A stretch of DNA of 64,000 bases. It comes from Garcia nutans. Its lineage: Eukaryota > Streptophyta > Magnoliopsida > Malpighiales > Euphorbiaceae. The translations under genes were made by a program, and so were the position numbers. How positions within the stretch are numbered: the stretch's first letter is position 1; the number at the start of each line of letters is the position of its first letter. Below are positions 1 to 11,413 of this stretch, piece by piece. The stretch spans positions 9,114,001 through 9,178,000 of the forward strand of contig CANTUV010000009.1 in NCBI GenBank assembly GCA_947685225.1, given 5' to 3'. Below the pieces are notes generated by a model, which was given only the letters and a program-made list of their open reading frames with translations, did no database searches and was not told the origin of the DNA.

Positions 1-13
1 CTTTTTCTAGGAG

Positions 14-286
14 TGATACGGCCACGGCCAGTGGCTTAGCCGTGTCTCTTGAATGTGTTCACCTTTGCCTATTCTCTTTGCTTCTTCTTTATTTTATTCT
101 TCTGGTGAGACACGACCAAGACCTGACATGGCCAGCAGCTTGGCCGTGTCTCTTGAATGTGTTCACCTCTGCCTATTCTCTTTGCTTCTTCTTTGTTTTA
201 TTCTTCTGGTGGGATAAAGCCAAGGCCTTGGCCATTGTCATGTGACACAGCAAGTGGCTTGGCCATGTCTCTTGCTTGTGTCTACC
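14..286. repeat. Cluster of GGCC-centred inverted repeats in the left LTR
   Basis: Two to three imperfect units of about 105-120 bp. Each holds a GACAYGGCC..GGCCRTGTC inverted repeat followed by a shared TCTCTTGAATGTGTTCACC stretch and a CTTCTTTGTTTTATTCTT-like stretch. The same units occur in the right LTR. GC content is clearly above the surrounding sequence. Confidence 0.7.
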
Positions 287-1029
287 TGTGAGCGGGGATT
301 TTTTCCCCACTCTCGGTGGAATGATTCTTGTGACTTCAGCACTGTTTAGGCTCGGGGCCTTAGAGAACACGGGCCTAAGCCCAGAGAAAATGAAGTCGCC
401 ACCCGGACGGGCCGGGAAAAAGAAAGGGGTGGATGACTTGATTCCTAAGGAATTCCTAACCCCCTAATGGGTTTGGAAAGTTGGGTACATGTGGGGAAGG
501 TGAGAAATGGCCCATCACCCCCCACAACGCCCGGTTCATTGGAACCGGCCTCCTTTGTAGGTCTTAATATTATAAAATTCTTAAGTATAACAATATTATC
601 CGTATTACATGCAATAATTAAAATAAAACATTGTTATATTAAAATCAAAGCAATGTCCAAACAAAATAAATAAATGGACACCCATCCGAGGATGGAATAT
701 GTCCTTACATCGTTCATATCTAAACTAAATAGGACACCCACAGAAAGGTAGAAACATGCCCTTTACATTAGTCTAAAATATAAAAACAATTTAAATTACA
801 TAAAATTTAACTAATGAGGTACCCAATAATGGAAACATACCTCTTACAATTTGAATACGAAAACAAAAAAATAATAATCATAATAATAAAGAAAATATTC
901 ATCCATGATAAATTAAATAAATCAAGCATTGAAATTAAATAAATCATCCATCAAAACATATAGTAAACTACATAATCAAATCTAAAATTAAATAAAGCAA
1001 ATAAAGATACAAATTTAGGTTTATGTCTC

Positions 1030-1830
1030 AATTTAGAATTCTTTAATTAATATTTAGGGTTTTAAGATTTTGAAATTATTATCATTATTATTTAGGCTAC
1101 TGTGAAGATTTTGAAAAATTGGAATGGATTAGGGTTTTATAAATTTAAGAAAGTAGTAAAGGTTTTTGGTTAATCAAATTAGGGTTTAGGGGTAACATCA
1201 TGAGATTAGGGTTTCAGAATCTTAAGACATTAGGGTTTATAATTTTTGGTTACTGGATTGTGATTTTAGTTTTATTGGATTATGGCTTTAGGGTTTAGAT
1301 TTCTTTGTCATAAGATTTTGAGGTTTTAAGAATTAGGGTTTAGGGTGTTGATAAATTTGTCATAAAGTTTTGATGCTTTAAGAATTTAGTGTTTAGAAAA
1401 ACTAGGGTTTACTATATTAGTTTTTGAGAAAATTAGGTTTTTTGATATTTTGGAAAACATATTTGATTTTAGGATTTAAGAAAATAGCTTAGAGTTTCAT
1501 AAAAATAACTATGATTTTTAGAAATTGTAAAGAAGGTTAGGGTTTGGAGATTTAAGAAGACATTTGGAAACTTTGGACAAAAAGTTAGGGTTTAGATGAA
1601 AATAGTTCGGGGAAAACAATTTAGGGTTTTAAAGTTTTTGGAAACAGAAGAAATAATTTAGGGTTTTAAGGTTTTTGGAAGCAGAAGAAATAATTTAGGG
1701 TTTATAAGGTTTTTAGAAGCAGAAGAGTAATTTAGGGCTTTTAAGGTTTTTGGAAACAGAAGAAACAATTTAGGGTTTTAAAGGTTTCTGGAAAGAGAAG
1801 AACAAATTTAAGGTTTTGAAATTTTGATCA
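1030..1830. repeat. TTTAGGG-like degenerate repeat with a 37-39 bp tandem array
   Basis: Many copies of TTAGGGTTT occur at irregular spacing. From about 1618 to 1810 they become a tandem array of five 37-39 bp units of the form TAATTTAGGG-TTTTAAGGTT-TTTGGAAGCA-GAAGAA. The core equals the plant telomere heptamer, but spacing and context show that this is internal LTR sequence and not a telomere tract. Confidence 0.7.
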
Positions 1831-2344
1831 CTTATTAAGGCTACTGGATAAATGTACAATTTAATCTAAAACATATTACTAAGTTAATAATTTAGGTTAC
1901 TAACTTAATATAAAAAACAAATGATAGAAACATTGTAAATAACATCAAATCAAAGATTTACAATCAAACCTACGTTTGTTGGTTCCTCCACAATTTACTT
2001 CTGGATAAACAAAGACAAAGGCAGTGTCAATGCCTTTGATGGATTGATTGCTTCTTGTTTCTTGCTTGCTTGAGCTTTTCTTTTGGCTGATCGAATGGTT
2101 GAGTCTCCAATCCAATCAAACAATTTTTTCTTCCCGATTAAAAGTCCAAAGTCTTCTCCCCTAATTCTGTATTTTAATGTGGTATTTATAGGAAAAATAA
2201 TAAACCTACTTCTAATTGCATAAGGAAATTAAAACCAATTAGGAAAAGAAACCAAAACCAAATAGAATTTGGTTTTAGAAAAAATTGCATCGAAAAATTG
2301 CGCTGGCGAAAACTGCGAGGATTGCGAGCTGGCTGGGGGCGGGA

Positions 2345-2423
2345 GCCAATTCATGCATAAATTTCCTGCAGTGAATTGGCTTGGGGCCAATTCGCTGCAG
2401 GAAATTCCTACGGGCGAATTGGC
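2345..2423. repeat. Large imperfect palindrome in the solo LTR
   Basis: GCCAATTC..GAATTGGC pairs nest in a larger palindrome. The left arm AAATTTCCTGCAGTGAATTGGC-like half is mirrored by GCCAATTCGCTGCAGGAAATT across a short TTGG centre near 2381-2384. It is GC-rich within an AT-rich LTR. Confidence 0.7.
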
Positions 2424-2904
2424 ATGTGGCCGATTCACCTTCGGCGACGAATTTTTTCATTGCTGATATTTATTTATTTTTATTTATTTAACTTTACCAT
2501 TTTTATTTTTATTAAAATTATAAATATTAAATATTAAAATAAATATTATTTAATTAAAATACCACAAAAATTATTTTAGACTATATAAAAAATATCAGAC
2601 CAGACTGGGTCAAAAATTAAGGGTCTACACTACCTCTGCCCAATTTTCCTGACGGACATGGCCAAGCCAAGTTGGCTCAGCCTATGTCCTGCTTGTTCCT
2701 TGCCTTTGATTAGTGACATGACTAAGCTAAGTGGTGTCTTGGCTGTGTCTCTTGCTTTTCCACAAACTTTGATCCATCACTCCCTTATTTTGCACTTCAA
2801 CCTAAATCAAACACTGCAAACAATCTTTAAACACAAATTAAAAGATAAATTATCTAAAAACTAATAAAATTACCCTAAAAATATAAACATAAATGATTGA
2901 AACA

Positions 2905-2918
2905 AATACCCCACACTT
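2905..2918 (-). other. Polypurine tract of Athila-like element
   Basis: Read on the minus strand the bases are AAGTGTGGGGTATT, immediately before the LTR start TGTTTC. A purine-rich tract abutting the 3' LTR is the plus-strand priming site of LTR retrotransposons and fixes the element's orientation. Confidence 0.7.
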
Positions 2919-4626
2919 AATTCTTTGTTTGTCACTAAGCAAAGTTAAAATCAAAACAAAGTAAACAAGATAAATTTAGTCAATTTCAAGAGTTATAAGG
3001 ATGTATCAAGACTTTCATTTTCTTAAATCCACAATCATTATCAAATTGAACAAAATGTCTTTCATTATTCTTAATGTGTGCCATATGGTTGTAATAGGGC
3101 TATGGTAAAGGTATGACATTTGGGAGAGTAAGATTTATTCATCAAGTTCAAGAGCACTTCAAGAATGAAACAAATAGCATATTAAGACCAAACAATCCCA
3201 AGATACCTTCCACTCACTTAGCGTTAGGCATTTAAGCACTTTTAAGAGACTTCACGTATTTTATTTGCAAGGATAATTCTCAAACTTAATCCAACCCTAC
3301 GAAAAAGAACAACAACTTCTATTATTCTTATTTTTCTCCTTTTTATATTATTTATTTTATTATCCTTATTTATTTTTTATTTTTTTAAATAGGGTTTGCA
3401 ACTAGAGAACACAATAACTTGCAATTTTAAACGCACTAATTTTAACCCTACACTTTATTTAACACAACACTCAATCACTAAAGCTCTTAAAATGCTCTTA
3501 ACCTAATAAAAGAGTAAGAGTTAAAAACAAAATGGAAGGCTAATGGTGTTGTGAAAAATAAAGAAAAGGGAAAATGAAATAAGCTCAAAATTGGCAAACT
3601 AAGGTTGAATATAAGGCTGGTTTTTTAAGCTAAAGTGGATACACCTAATTGCCTTAATCACATTGATGCCCAATCAAAATTTTTATGTAGTCTCAAAATG
3701 CATGTCAAAGCAAGTTCTAGCAATTAATCAATCAAGGATGTTCACACACAGTAATAATAATAAGTTGGCATCCAACTTAAAAGGCTTAATTTCTTACAAG
3801 TTTAAAGGCAATGAAAGAAATATCCATTCAAATCAACAAAAAGCACCAATTTTATCCAATTCTCAATTTATGCTTCAAAAATTAAAATGTCATCTATCAA
3901 TAAGCCTATAAAAATTTAACTTAATAACAACACTCTAAACAATATAACACAAGGCATTACACTTTAACAAAATAACTAAAACAAAAATTTTGTTATTAAA
4001 ACCAAAAACTTAGCACCCCATACTTTAAGATTGACATCGTCCTCAATGGAAACAAGGATAATTTAAAAGAAGAAGAGTTAAGGTACGACCTGTTTTCCAT
4101 CATTCTCTATGTGAGACAAGTTATACCTTTTCAACCATAAAACATTAATTGTTCACAAGCAAAATAACAATAAACATAAGATAACAGAACATAAAGTTTT
4201 AATAACTAAAAACGGTAAATAAAAACAACAACTAAAACATCTAACAACTAAAAATAAGTAAATAAACTGAGTTCTTAATAGGTTGAAGCTGATATAATCT
4301 ATGACAAGGGAGGATGTGTCTCTTGGCAGTGTCTGCCACTGTAATTTTGGCTTTTTATGTTTGATTTGATTTTTTTTTAAAAAGGGTTTTAGCCATGTCA
4401 CCCAAGCCAATGTGATCTTTCTTCATTTATTTTTCCAGAAACTCCATCAAAATAAAAACCGATCATAGCACTCATTCCATACTCTTTATTACAAACCAAA
4501 AGAGAAATTTAAATTTAAATTGCAAAACATAAAAATTTTAATTATGAAAAGAAATACAAACTGATGGGTTGCCTCCCATTGAGCGCTTCTTTAATGTCGT
4601 GTAGCTGGATATCATTGCATCATTCG
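2919..4626. other. Non-coding 3' internal region of Athila-like element
   Basis: AT-rich sequence between the integrase remnant and the polypurine tract. I see no conserved reading frame; open stretches on either strand are short and of biased composition. Long untranslated tracts here are usual in Athila-type elements. Confidence 0.6.
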
Positions 4627-6121
4627 TCAAAGAATACCATACTTCCTATGGTATTTTGCTACTTCAATTTCTTCAAAATAGGGCTTCACCCTTTGTCCAT
4701 TCACCTTAAATGTCTCTTTGGTTTTCAAATTCAACAATTCAACAAATCCAAATGTAAGTGTTTGAATGACTTGAAATGGTCCACTCCAACGGGACTTCAA
4801 TTTTATGGGGAACAATCTCATCTTTCGGTTAAACAAAAGGACCTTCATTCCTGATTCAAGGGTTCTACTAGGGATCATTTTATCATGCATCATGTTCATT
4901 TTTTCTTTGTAGATCCTTGAGCTCATAAAGGCTTCATTCCTGAGTTCATCTTGCTCAGAATATTTCAACAGCCTATGAAGAGAATATGTCCCAAAGGGGT
5001 AGGTGAAGGTCACCTTGGGTAGATTTTTCTCTTCTATCTTGCAGTCCTCAATTTTCACTTCAGATATTTCAACTTCTTCTCTCCAGGGCAAGGCCTTATC
5101 TAGCTTACCTTTACTAATTTTTTGCAAGAAAACTTCTTTAACCATAGAATCAGAATAATCAATAAAAGAATAATTTTTATGGATGGAAATATTGGGAGTA
5201 GGGGAAGTGTTAAAAATAAAAAATTGCACAGTTTGTCCTAAGACAGTCATGGGCAGTTTTCCTTTTTTAACATCTATCAAGGTATTAGTTGTAGCCATGA
5301 AAGGCCTTCCTAACAAAACTGTATGTTCAACATCCTTAGGGATATCTTCCTTCATATCCAGGACTATGAAGTCCACAGGAACTATTAAACCTCCAACTTG
5401 CACTAGAACATCCTCTATGATTCCCTTGGGAAACCTAAGAGTTCTATCAGCCAATTGTAAGACCATATTGGTTGGTTTAAGTTCTCCAAGCTCTAATTTC
5501 AAGTAAATTGAGTAAGGCAAGCTCCCAAATCACACATGTCGGATGCTTCTTTCACATTTCCCATGGAAAGGTTAATTACAAAACTTCTAGGGTCTTTAAG
5601 CTTAGGAGGTAACTTGCACAGTAAAATAACACTTGCCTCATGAAATGGTTCCCCATCAAATTGGGTGAAAGTTGCAATACTCCCCCTAAGCTCCTTTTTC
5701 TTTTGGTGTGAATAAAATTTTCCCATGAATTTGTTATATACTTTGGTCCAAGTGGTCAAGAAATTCTCTAGTAAGGTCATCAACCACACTTTTGCCCTAT
5801 CTTTCATACTATATGGGAAACATCTCAATTTGAGTTTATCCTCCGTTAATGCTTGCAAAGGGAAAGTATGCAATGTTGTGTAAAAATCTCGAATGAAGTT
5901 GAGAGGATCTTCATTCGGCAATCCATGGAAGGATGGCAGCAAACTATAATGAGTTTTTTGAGTTCATAATTTATTGATGCATTGCTCAACCGGATACATG
6001 ATGTGGTTACTCCAATGATCGATCGGGAAAACTCCTTCATAGGTAGTTCCTCTATGTTACCCATTTCTACTTCTCTATTCTCCTCAAATTCCTTGTTGAT
6101 TTCTTCTCCTTCTTGTTCCAA
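4627..6121 (-). pseudogene. Athila-like gag-protease-integrase C-terminus remnant
   Basis: Read on the minus strand the order is as follows. An N-terminal acidic gag stretch ends near 5960. A gag core (5942 to about 5640) holds FHGLPNEDPLNFIRDFYTT and a KVYNKFMGKFY segment. A protease fragment runs PKLKDPRSF..CDLGA (Asp near 5529-5531) and continues ELGELKPTNM..LLGRPF. The integrase C-terminal GPY/F-type region is KSRWSGPFQV..FKVNGQRVKPYFEE (about 4940-4640). Frame shifts lie near 5945 and 5515, and the active-site motif is altered after DLGA. Reverse transcriptase, RNase H and the catalytic integrase are absent, so protease reads straight into integrase tail near 4955-4985. It cannot be autonomous. 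Confidence 0.8.
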
Positions 6122-6292
6122 AGGATCTACTCTCTCGGTTCATGGAAGTCTATGAATATCATCTATATATGGAACAAGTTCATTTCCTTGGGACCTTCAT
6201 CCTTGCATAAATCACCTAGGCAATTTAAAAGGAACACTTTAAACAATTAAATAATTAAGGTAAAAGAATCAAACTACTGACAAAAACTGTCT

Positions 6293-6310
6293 TCCCCAGC
6301 AGCGGCGCCA
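6293..6310 (-). other. Primer binding site, tRNA-Asp type
   Basis: On the minus strand the 18 bases read TGGCGCCGCTGCTGGGGA, close to the TGGCGCCGTTGCCGGGGA primer site of Athila/Tat elements, which prime with tRNA-Asp. It lies six bases inside the LTR boundary at 6317, confirming minus orientation. Confidence 0.8.
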
Positions 6311-6316
6311 AAAACT

Positions 6317-8350
6317 TGTTGCGCTCTACTAACACTACTACAAAGTGACACTCACAAGTATTCGAGGTAATTATAGCAACGGAGATCGCTCTAAGGTCGT
6401 CTCACAAGGAAGGAATTATTTTTCAATGGTTTGATTTAAACAAAAAATTAAAAAGGATAAGTTTGTAGTGTTTGCAATATTGTTGAAATCGTAGTAAAAG
6501 TAAAATTTCAAGAAAATAATTATCGGTGTGCTTAGAATTGGTTTAATTCTTGAAAAGGTACCTAGGGATGTAGATCAATTTGATTAAAGCTTGATTCTCT
6601 AATTACCTATTAATATAACCTTGTAATTTAATTTGTTCCTTGAGTTTAATTAGTCAATTACCAATTCATTAGTTTTCAAATTCATGAATTAACAACAACC
6701 AATTATTTTGAATTTACAAATAAATAGAACCCTAGAACTTATATTTCTAATTCATTCTTAGGGTGGTTGAATTGTATAGTTTCGATATCAAATTTCATCG
6801 CTCGATCCTTCATTCTATATTAAAAGATCAATAGTTGGCCAATCTATCAACCTAACATTTATTCCAATACAATCAACCAACAATAAGGCATATTAATGGA
6901 ATCCATTCAATCAAATCTACTACAACCCTAGGCAAGGGTAATTTAGCTCATCATCATTTTAAAATAAATATTCATCTCAATACAAATTAAATCAAAACTA
7001 TCCATTGAAATATTAGTGTTCAAAACTAAACAACAACAATCTAGAAATGATTTAAATGAGAGAATAAGAAAAACCCCTTGAAGATGCCAAGAGTTGAACT
7101 TCTTGCTCTTCCTCCTAGCATCAACTTGAATGTGATGAGAAAAACTCTCAAGCCCTCTTCAATCAATGGCTTTACTCTTGAAAGATGGAATGGAAACTCT
7201 CTCAAGCCTCCAACTCTTCAATTAAGCTTCTTCAAACCCTAATCCTCAAGATCTTGCTAACCTAATTTTTATCCAAAAATATTTTCTTGTTTTTTTTGGA
7301 AGAAGTGGAAGATGAAAGGAAGATGAAGATAAAGGTGATGAGAACGGTGTCTTCCAAACCCAAGAACTCCAAAACTAAGAACAAGGTGATAAGATAAAAT
7401 GAAGGAGTGTATAGAGAATGTATTTTCAATTGTCTCCCTACGTCTCTGTGTATGTGCCTCACTTCCCTCCAATTATTTTCAATTCTTAAGACACTAAGAA
7501 TGTTTGCCAACTCATCCACTCATCTTTGTCCCTTTGTTTTTTATTGTTTAATATTTCTTCCATAAATCAACCATCTTTTACTAATTTTTATTTTTTCTTT
7601 TCAAATAAAAGAAAAGTTTTGTCCCCCACTTAGCCCTCAACTTTTGCAAATAATTATAAGAAACCACATGAAACATGACCAAGTCATGAGTGACTTGGTT
7701 GTGTCACTCCTCCTTTGGACATGGCCAAGCCATGAGGGCGTGTTCATGGATGCTCAACTTATCTTCTTCTTTTTCCAGGTGTGACACGACCAAGTCACTG
7801 GCAGTGTCAATGGCTTTTCCGTGTCTCTTGAATGTGTTCACCTCTTTCTATATTCTTTTTTTCTTCTTTATTTTGTTCTTTTGGTGAGACACGGCCAAGG
7901 CCTTGGTCATGTCATATGACATGACCAGTGGCTTGGCCATGTCTCTTGAGTGTGTTCACCTATGTCTATTCTCTTTGCTTCTTCTTTGTTTTGTTCTTTT
8001 GGTGAGGCACAACTAAGGCCTTGGCCATGTCATGTGACATGGCCAGTGGCTTGGCCGTGTCTCTTACTTGTGCCTGCCTCTACCCAATTTACTTGAAGGA
8101 CATGGCTAAGCGAAGTTGCCTCAACCTGTGTCCTACTTCTTCCTTGCCTTTGATGAGTGACACGGCCAAGCTAAGTGGTGTCTTGGCTGTGTCTCTTGCT
8201 TTTCCACAAACTTTGATATATAACACTCTATTATTTTGCACTTCAACCTAAGTCAAACACTTCAAACAATCTTTAAACACAAATTAAAAGAAAAATTAAC
8301 TAAAAACAAATAAAATTACCCTAAAAATATAAACATAAATGATTGAAACA
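6317..8350 (-). mobile_element. Right (5') LTR of Athila-like element
   Basis: Bounded by TGTTGCGC at 6317 and GATTGAAACA at 8350, 2034 bp. It matches the left LTR over its last part (7769-8350). The segment near 6340-6410 (CACAAGTATTCGAGG, GGTCGTCTCACAAGG) is of the kind found at LTR ends of Athila elements. The outer flank starts ATGCT; the matching duplication would lie left of the window. Confidence 0.8.
7676..8206. repeat. Cluster of GACAYGGCC / GGCCRTGTC palindromes in the right LTR
   Basis: At least six inverted-repeat units. One is GACACGGCCAAGGCCTTGG (7890 region) followed by TGTCATATGACATG; another is CATGTCATGTGACATGGCC near 8027-8044. Units are separated by a repeated CTCTTTGCTTCTTCTTTGTT-like spacer, giving a tandem organisation of roughly 105-120 bp. 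Confidence 0.75.
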
Positions 8351-8652
8351 ATGCTTCCTTTTTCCATCCACAATTCTTACATCTCAGTCCACTATTAATC
8401 TAATTTTCATCAAGTTTAGTTACCTTTTGCAATCCCAAGTCCTCAATCTGACTTAATATTTGTTCCACATTCATAATTGATGGTGCTTCTAAAAATTGTG
8501 TAGTTTTGTTTTAAACAATTTTTATTACTTCTAAATAGGTATTCAGACCTTAGAAATTTTCTATAATTTTTAAAATAACAAGTTTTTTGACCATTAGAAA
8601 GAGTAAATGCTTATATATGTTCCATACAATATGGACATGCTAACCTTCCTAT
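8351..8652. other. Flank of Athila-like element, no gene recognised
   Basis: On the minus strand a short open stretch (about 8480-8350) reads MNVEQILSQIEDLGLQKV and then meets a stop. It could be a decayed exon, but I cannot assign it. Confidence 0.3.
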
Positions 8653-9120
8653 GAGCCAGGGATATGGCTCCCAACTTTGCAACCATGACACTATTAAGGT
8701 TGGACCCTTAGGAAATAATAGGCCGAAGCCCAAAGTAAAGGAGTCACCATCCGAAAGGTCAGGAAAGAAAGGGGTAAAGATCCTTAGGTGAGAAATCCCC
8801 AGCCACTACTAAGTTTGAAAAGTTGGGCATGCACGGGAAGGTAGAGAAATGGCTCTAACACCTTCATGCACCTGGTTCATTGGAACCGACCTCCTCTTTG
8901 GTCTTCTCGACACTGCATAATTAATTATTAACACATTATACAAACTAATAACTCACCATAAGATTAAGTAAATTCTTTATTATCCATTGATGCACAACAA
9001 ATGTTAATGTCATAGTGAGATGCATATATTACTTATGATGCAGGAAATGGGTCCCCATGCAATGGAAACATACCCTTACAACCTCAAAGAAAATAAGATA
9101 CAATTACATCTGAAAAGGAA
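8653..9120. mobile_element. Tat-like LTR fragment
   Basis: From TGAGCCAGGGATATGG the sequence aligns by eye with the start of the solo LTR at 287: GGAGTCACCATCCGAAAGG, AGAAAGGGGTAAAG, GGGAAGGTAGAGAAATGGC and a GGTTCATTGGAACCG block in the same order. It is much more diverged. A GGAAACATACCCTTACAA segment near 9062 is also shared. The right boundary is not clear. Confidence 0.55.
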
Positions 9121-10585
9121 TTTCCTACTATAACTCTTCTAAAAAATACACAAGAATGAAGCCTACTACAAAGGTACTACTAAAGGAAAAGTACAATAGT
9201 TTTTTTTTTGTTGTAAATTTAACACATCAATTCTACAGAAAGGAAATCGATATGGGAAACAAAATATGCAAACTATGTATGAATCATGAAATAAAATGCA
9301 GTGGCAATCTTATAAATACATCAGTATATGTAAAGCTAATTATAAAGAAAATATGAATGACTGGCATCACAAATTAATATCACATCCATTTGGCTAATCA
9401 TCCGAATAAGTCTACGCCATTAAACATTATCATGTCTTTTTTTGTAAACTATTTAAACCAACCTATGTCACTTCATTATTGGCTTTTAATCAGTCATACC
9501 ACAATCAGAGGTGAACTTGCCATTTATTCCAGTGGCCCATCACAAGGTGACATTTACATGTCCCAAAGAAGTAGTAGTGACAGAGACGCCATTGGGTTAA
9601 GCAATTCCGCCATTCCTTATGTCAATCCCGCCAGAAGGGATGATAAAATTGTCATCTCCATCACTCCATCTTCTCCGCTTCAACATTGTTAAGGTTCATT
9701 TTACAATGACAATTTTTAAGGGCCCTACAACACAATGCTTTCTATTCTATCATCATTGTGAACTCTATTTTAGTCTATTTATCCATTCCATAAACCTTAA
9801 TAATTCAACCTATCTAATTTGTTCCTTAATTTCCTTACTATTTATTTTTAGCCAATCCTACATGTTACTCATTATCATTCAATCATTTGGTTAACTCAAT
9901 ATACAAACATCATAAAGAATTAAATGAGGGGGGTATGGAAAATTCAAAATCTTTGTTGTTGATTTCTTCATTCTAGAGATAAAGATGTCGCAAGGAGGTC
10001 CCTCTAGGGATCTACCTTCTGCTAGTTGTAGCTTTCTCTAGGTGTCAATGACTAGCTTTTCTACCTATGGTAAGGATTTAAGGGAGTGTGTGTTTTTTGT
10101 TTTCTAGAGTTCTTTTTCTTTATGCTTCGTGTTAGTCAAAAAGATGAAGCATATTATCTAGAGGATCCCTGGTTTTGCCTTCTCTTCTATTATTATAGGC
10201 AAAAGGAAGGGGTGCATCTCTTCGTTACTTTTTACCAGAGCTATTGTTTTTCTCAGAGATTGCCTAGGGCATGGTTTTATCCCCACTTATACACATTTTG
10301 GCCTTTCTCTTTAGAATAAATGTTGCATGGTCTAAATTTTGACAACCCAAGCATTGTATTGCTATTGATTGGTAAACATAGTCATCATTTAACTGAGAGG
10401 CATGGCTGCAACAATTAGTAGAGAAGAGCGACGGCTATGCCAAAACTAATGGCCAACCCACCATAGCAAGTGATGGGAACTATCACTCCCTTAGTGACTT
10501 CAAGCTTCCTCTCATTCAGGCCTAATCTATCCTCTTGTGAGGCCTTTCTCAAGGTGGGGCTTGAATAGGTATGCATACTTATAGT
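9121..10585. other. No gene recognised
   Basis: AT-rich sequence. A 100-codon open stretch at 9390-9692 and a 77-codon stretch at 10086-10319 have no recognisable motif and are probably chance or transposon debris. The DNA around 9480-9700 is less AT-rich than its surroundings, so it may derive from an old coding region. Confidence 0.3.
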
Positions 10586-10669
10586 AGTACTCCATCCAGA
10601 CAACATTAGGTAAGTTGGAAAATTGCTTACTGTCCATATAAGAGTAGCTTTCAAATTAAAATTTTGCTT
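10586..10669 (-). pseudogene. CACTA (En/Spm) TNP2-like transposase fragment
   Basis: The minus strand reads NFNLKATLIWTVSNFPTY followed by LMLSGWST, matching the conserved TNP2 segment of the form LRA-LLWTINDFPAYG-LSGWST. The similarity stops at 10586; the open frame continues to 10415 in unrelated sequence. No CACTA termini or other transposase blocks were seen nearby. TNP2 is the DDE transposase of plant CACTA elements; this is a non-functional scrap. Confidence 0.6.
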
Positions 10670-11413
10670 TCATGATATATCATATGTTCAAACTCCTACA
10701 TTTTGCAACATTATCAATTCTGCAATCAAGGGTTAAAGAAAAAAATCTATTTAATGTTTAGGATTGTTTGGACCTGATACAATTATAGATAGAAATATAT
10801 ATTATTCCTTCATACACATTTATGATGGCAAATTTTATGGAGTCAGAATAACTGGCCAATAAAAATATTATTGTCCTAATGACCTGAATGGTTAAAAACC
10901 ATTAGTACATAATCTCAACCTCATATTTTGACTTTTAGATGCAAACTCTAGATGTGTTTGATTAAAATTCTTCCATGTATTTGAATAAGATTGATAGCAC
11001 ATGACTCCATCTTATTGTTCATGCTCATTATGCCATCTCATATGTCTGGCTATAGCATTAAAGCATATAATTTTTGCAATCTTAGGGTAATTGCAAAAAG
11101 TACATCCACTTAAATGGCATATAATTTTGACTTCTTGTTAGTCAACTATTTTTAAACCTTGGTTCAGAACAAAACATACATATTCTAAGCTAGTTATCAT
11201 CACCTCAACATATCATACATTCATTATTACAATAGTCAATAACTTCCATAGGCATTCCAAGCCCTTAAACTAATTTATATATATGTATACATTGTGGAAA
11301 CTATCCACTATTACATTATCTTTTGGTAAGATTTCCCTAATTAATTAGACCCAGTTATCAAAAGCCCTCTCTGACATATGTTGCCCAAACTTCATATTCA
11401 ACCAATGTGCTTA
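10670..11413. other. No gene recognised
   Basis: AT-rich sequence with no reading frame, repeat or terminal structure that I can support. Confidence 0.4.

Larger units (their letters stand above)
287..2629. mobile_element. Solo LTR (Tat-like) with 5 bp TSD CTACC
   Basis: The insert begins TGTGAGCGGG and ends AGGGTCTACA, and is flanked by CTACC at 282-286 and 2630-2634. The paralogous right LTR reads continuously across this point (8072-8086), confirming an insertion. The block around 375-545 (GTCGCCACCCGG, a GGGAAGG tract, CCCGGTTCATTGGAACCGG) resembles the LTR ends of plant Tat-lineage Ty3/gypsy elements. No internal coding region, primer site or second LTR is present, as expected after LTR-LTR recombination. 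Orientation is uncertain; a minus-strand reading starts TGTAGACCC. Confidence 0.82.
1..2904 (-). mobile_element. Left (3') LTR of Athila-like element, cut by window edge and split by a solo LTR
   Basis: The two outer parts (1-281 and 2635-2904) match 7769-8350 in the same order, so they are the partner of the right LTR. The shared end reads GATTGAAACA at 2904; on the minus strand this gives an LTR start TGTTTCAATC, directly after a purine-rich tract. The window begins inside this LTR, so its far end and the element's target duplication cannot be seen. The middle (287-2629) is a later insertion. On the minus strand this is the downstream LTR. Confidence 0.8.

Noticed and set aside
1030..1830. 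Interstitial telomere tract
   Set aside because: Heptamers are irregularly spaced, and the stretch lies wholly within an LTR with its own target duplication.
7676..8206. CRISPR-like array of spaced palindromic repeats
   Set aside because: Plant LTR context, imperfect repeats, irregular and repetitive spacers; CRISPR arrays are not found in plant nuclear DNA.
9390..9692. A 100-codon plus-strand gene
   Set aside because: No start context, no recognised motif, and overlap with another weak frame; composition alone is not enough.
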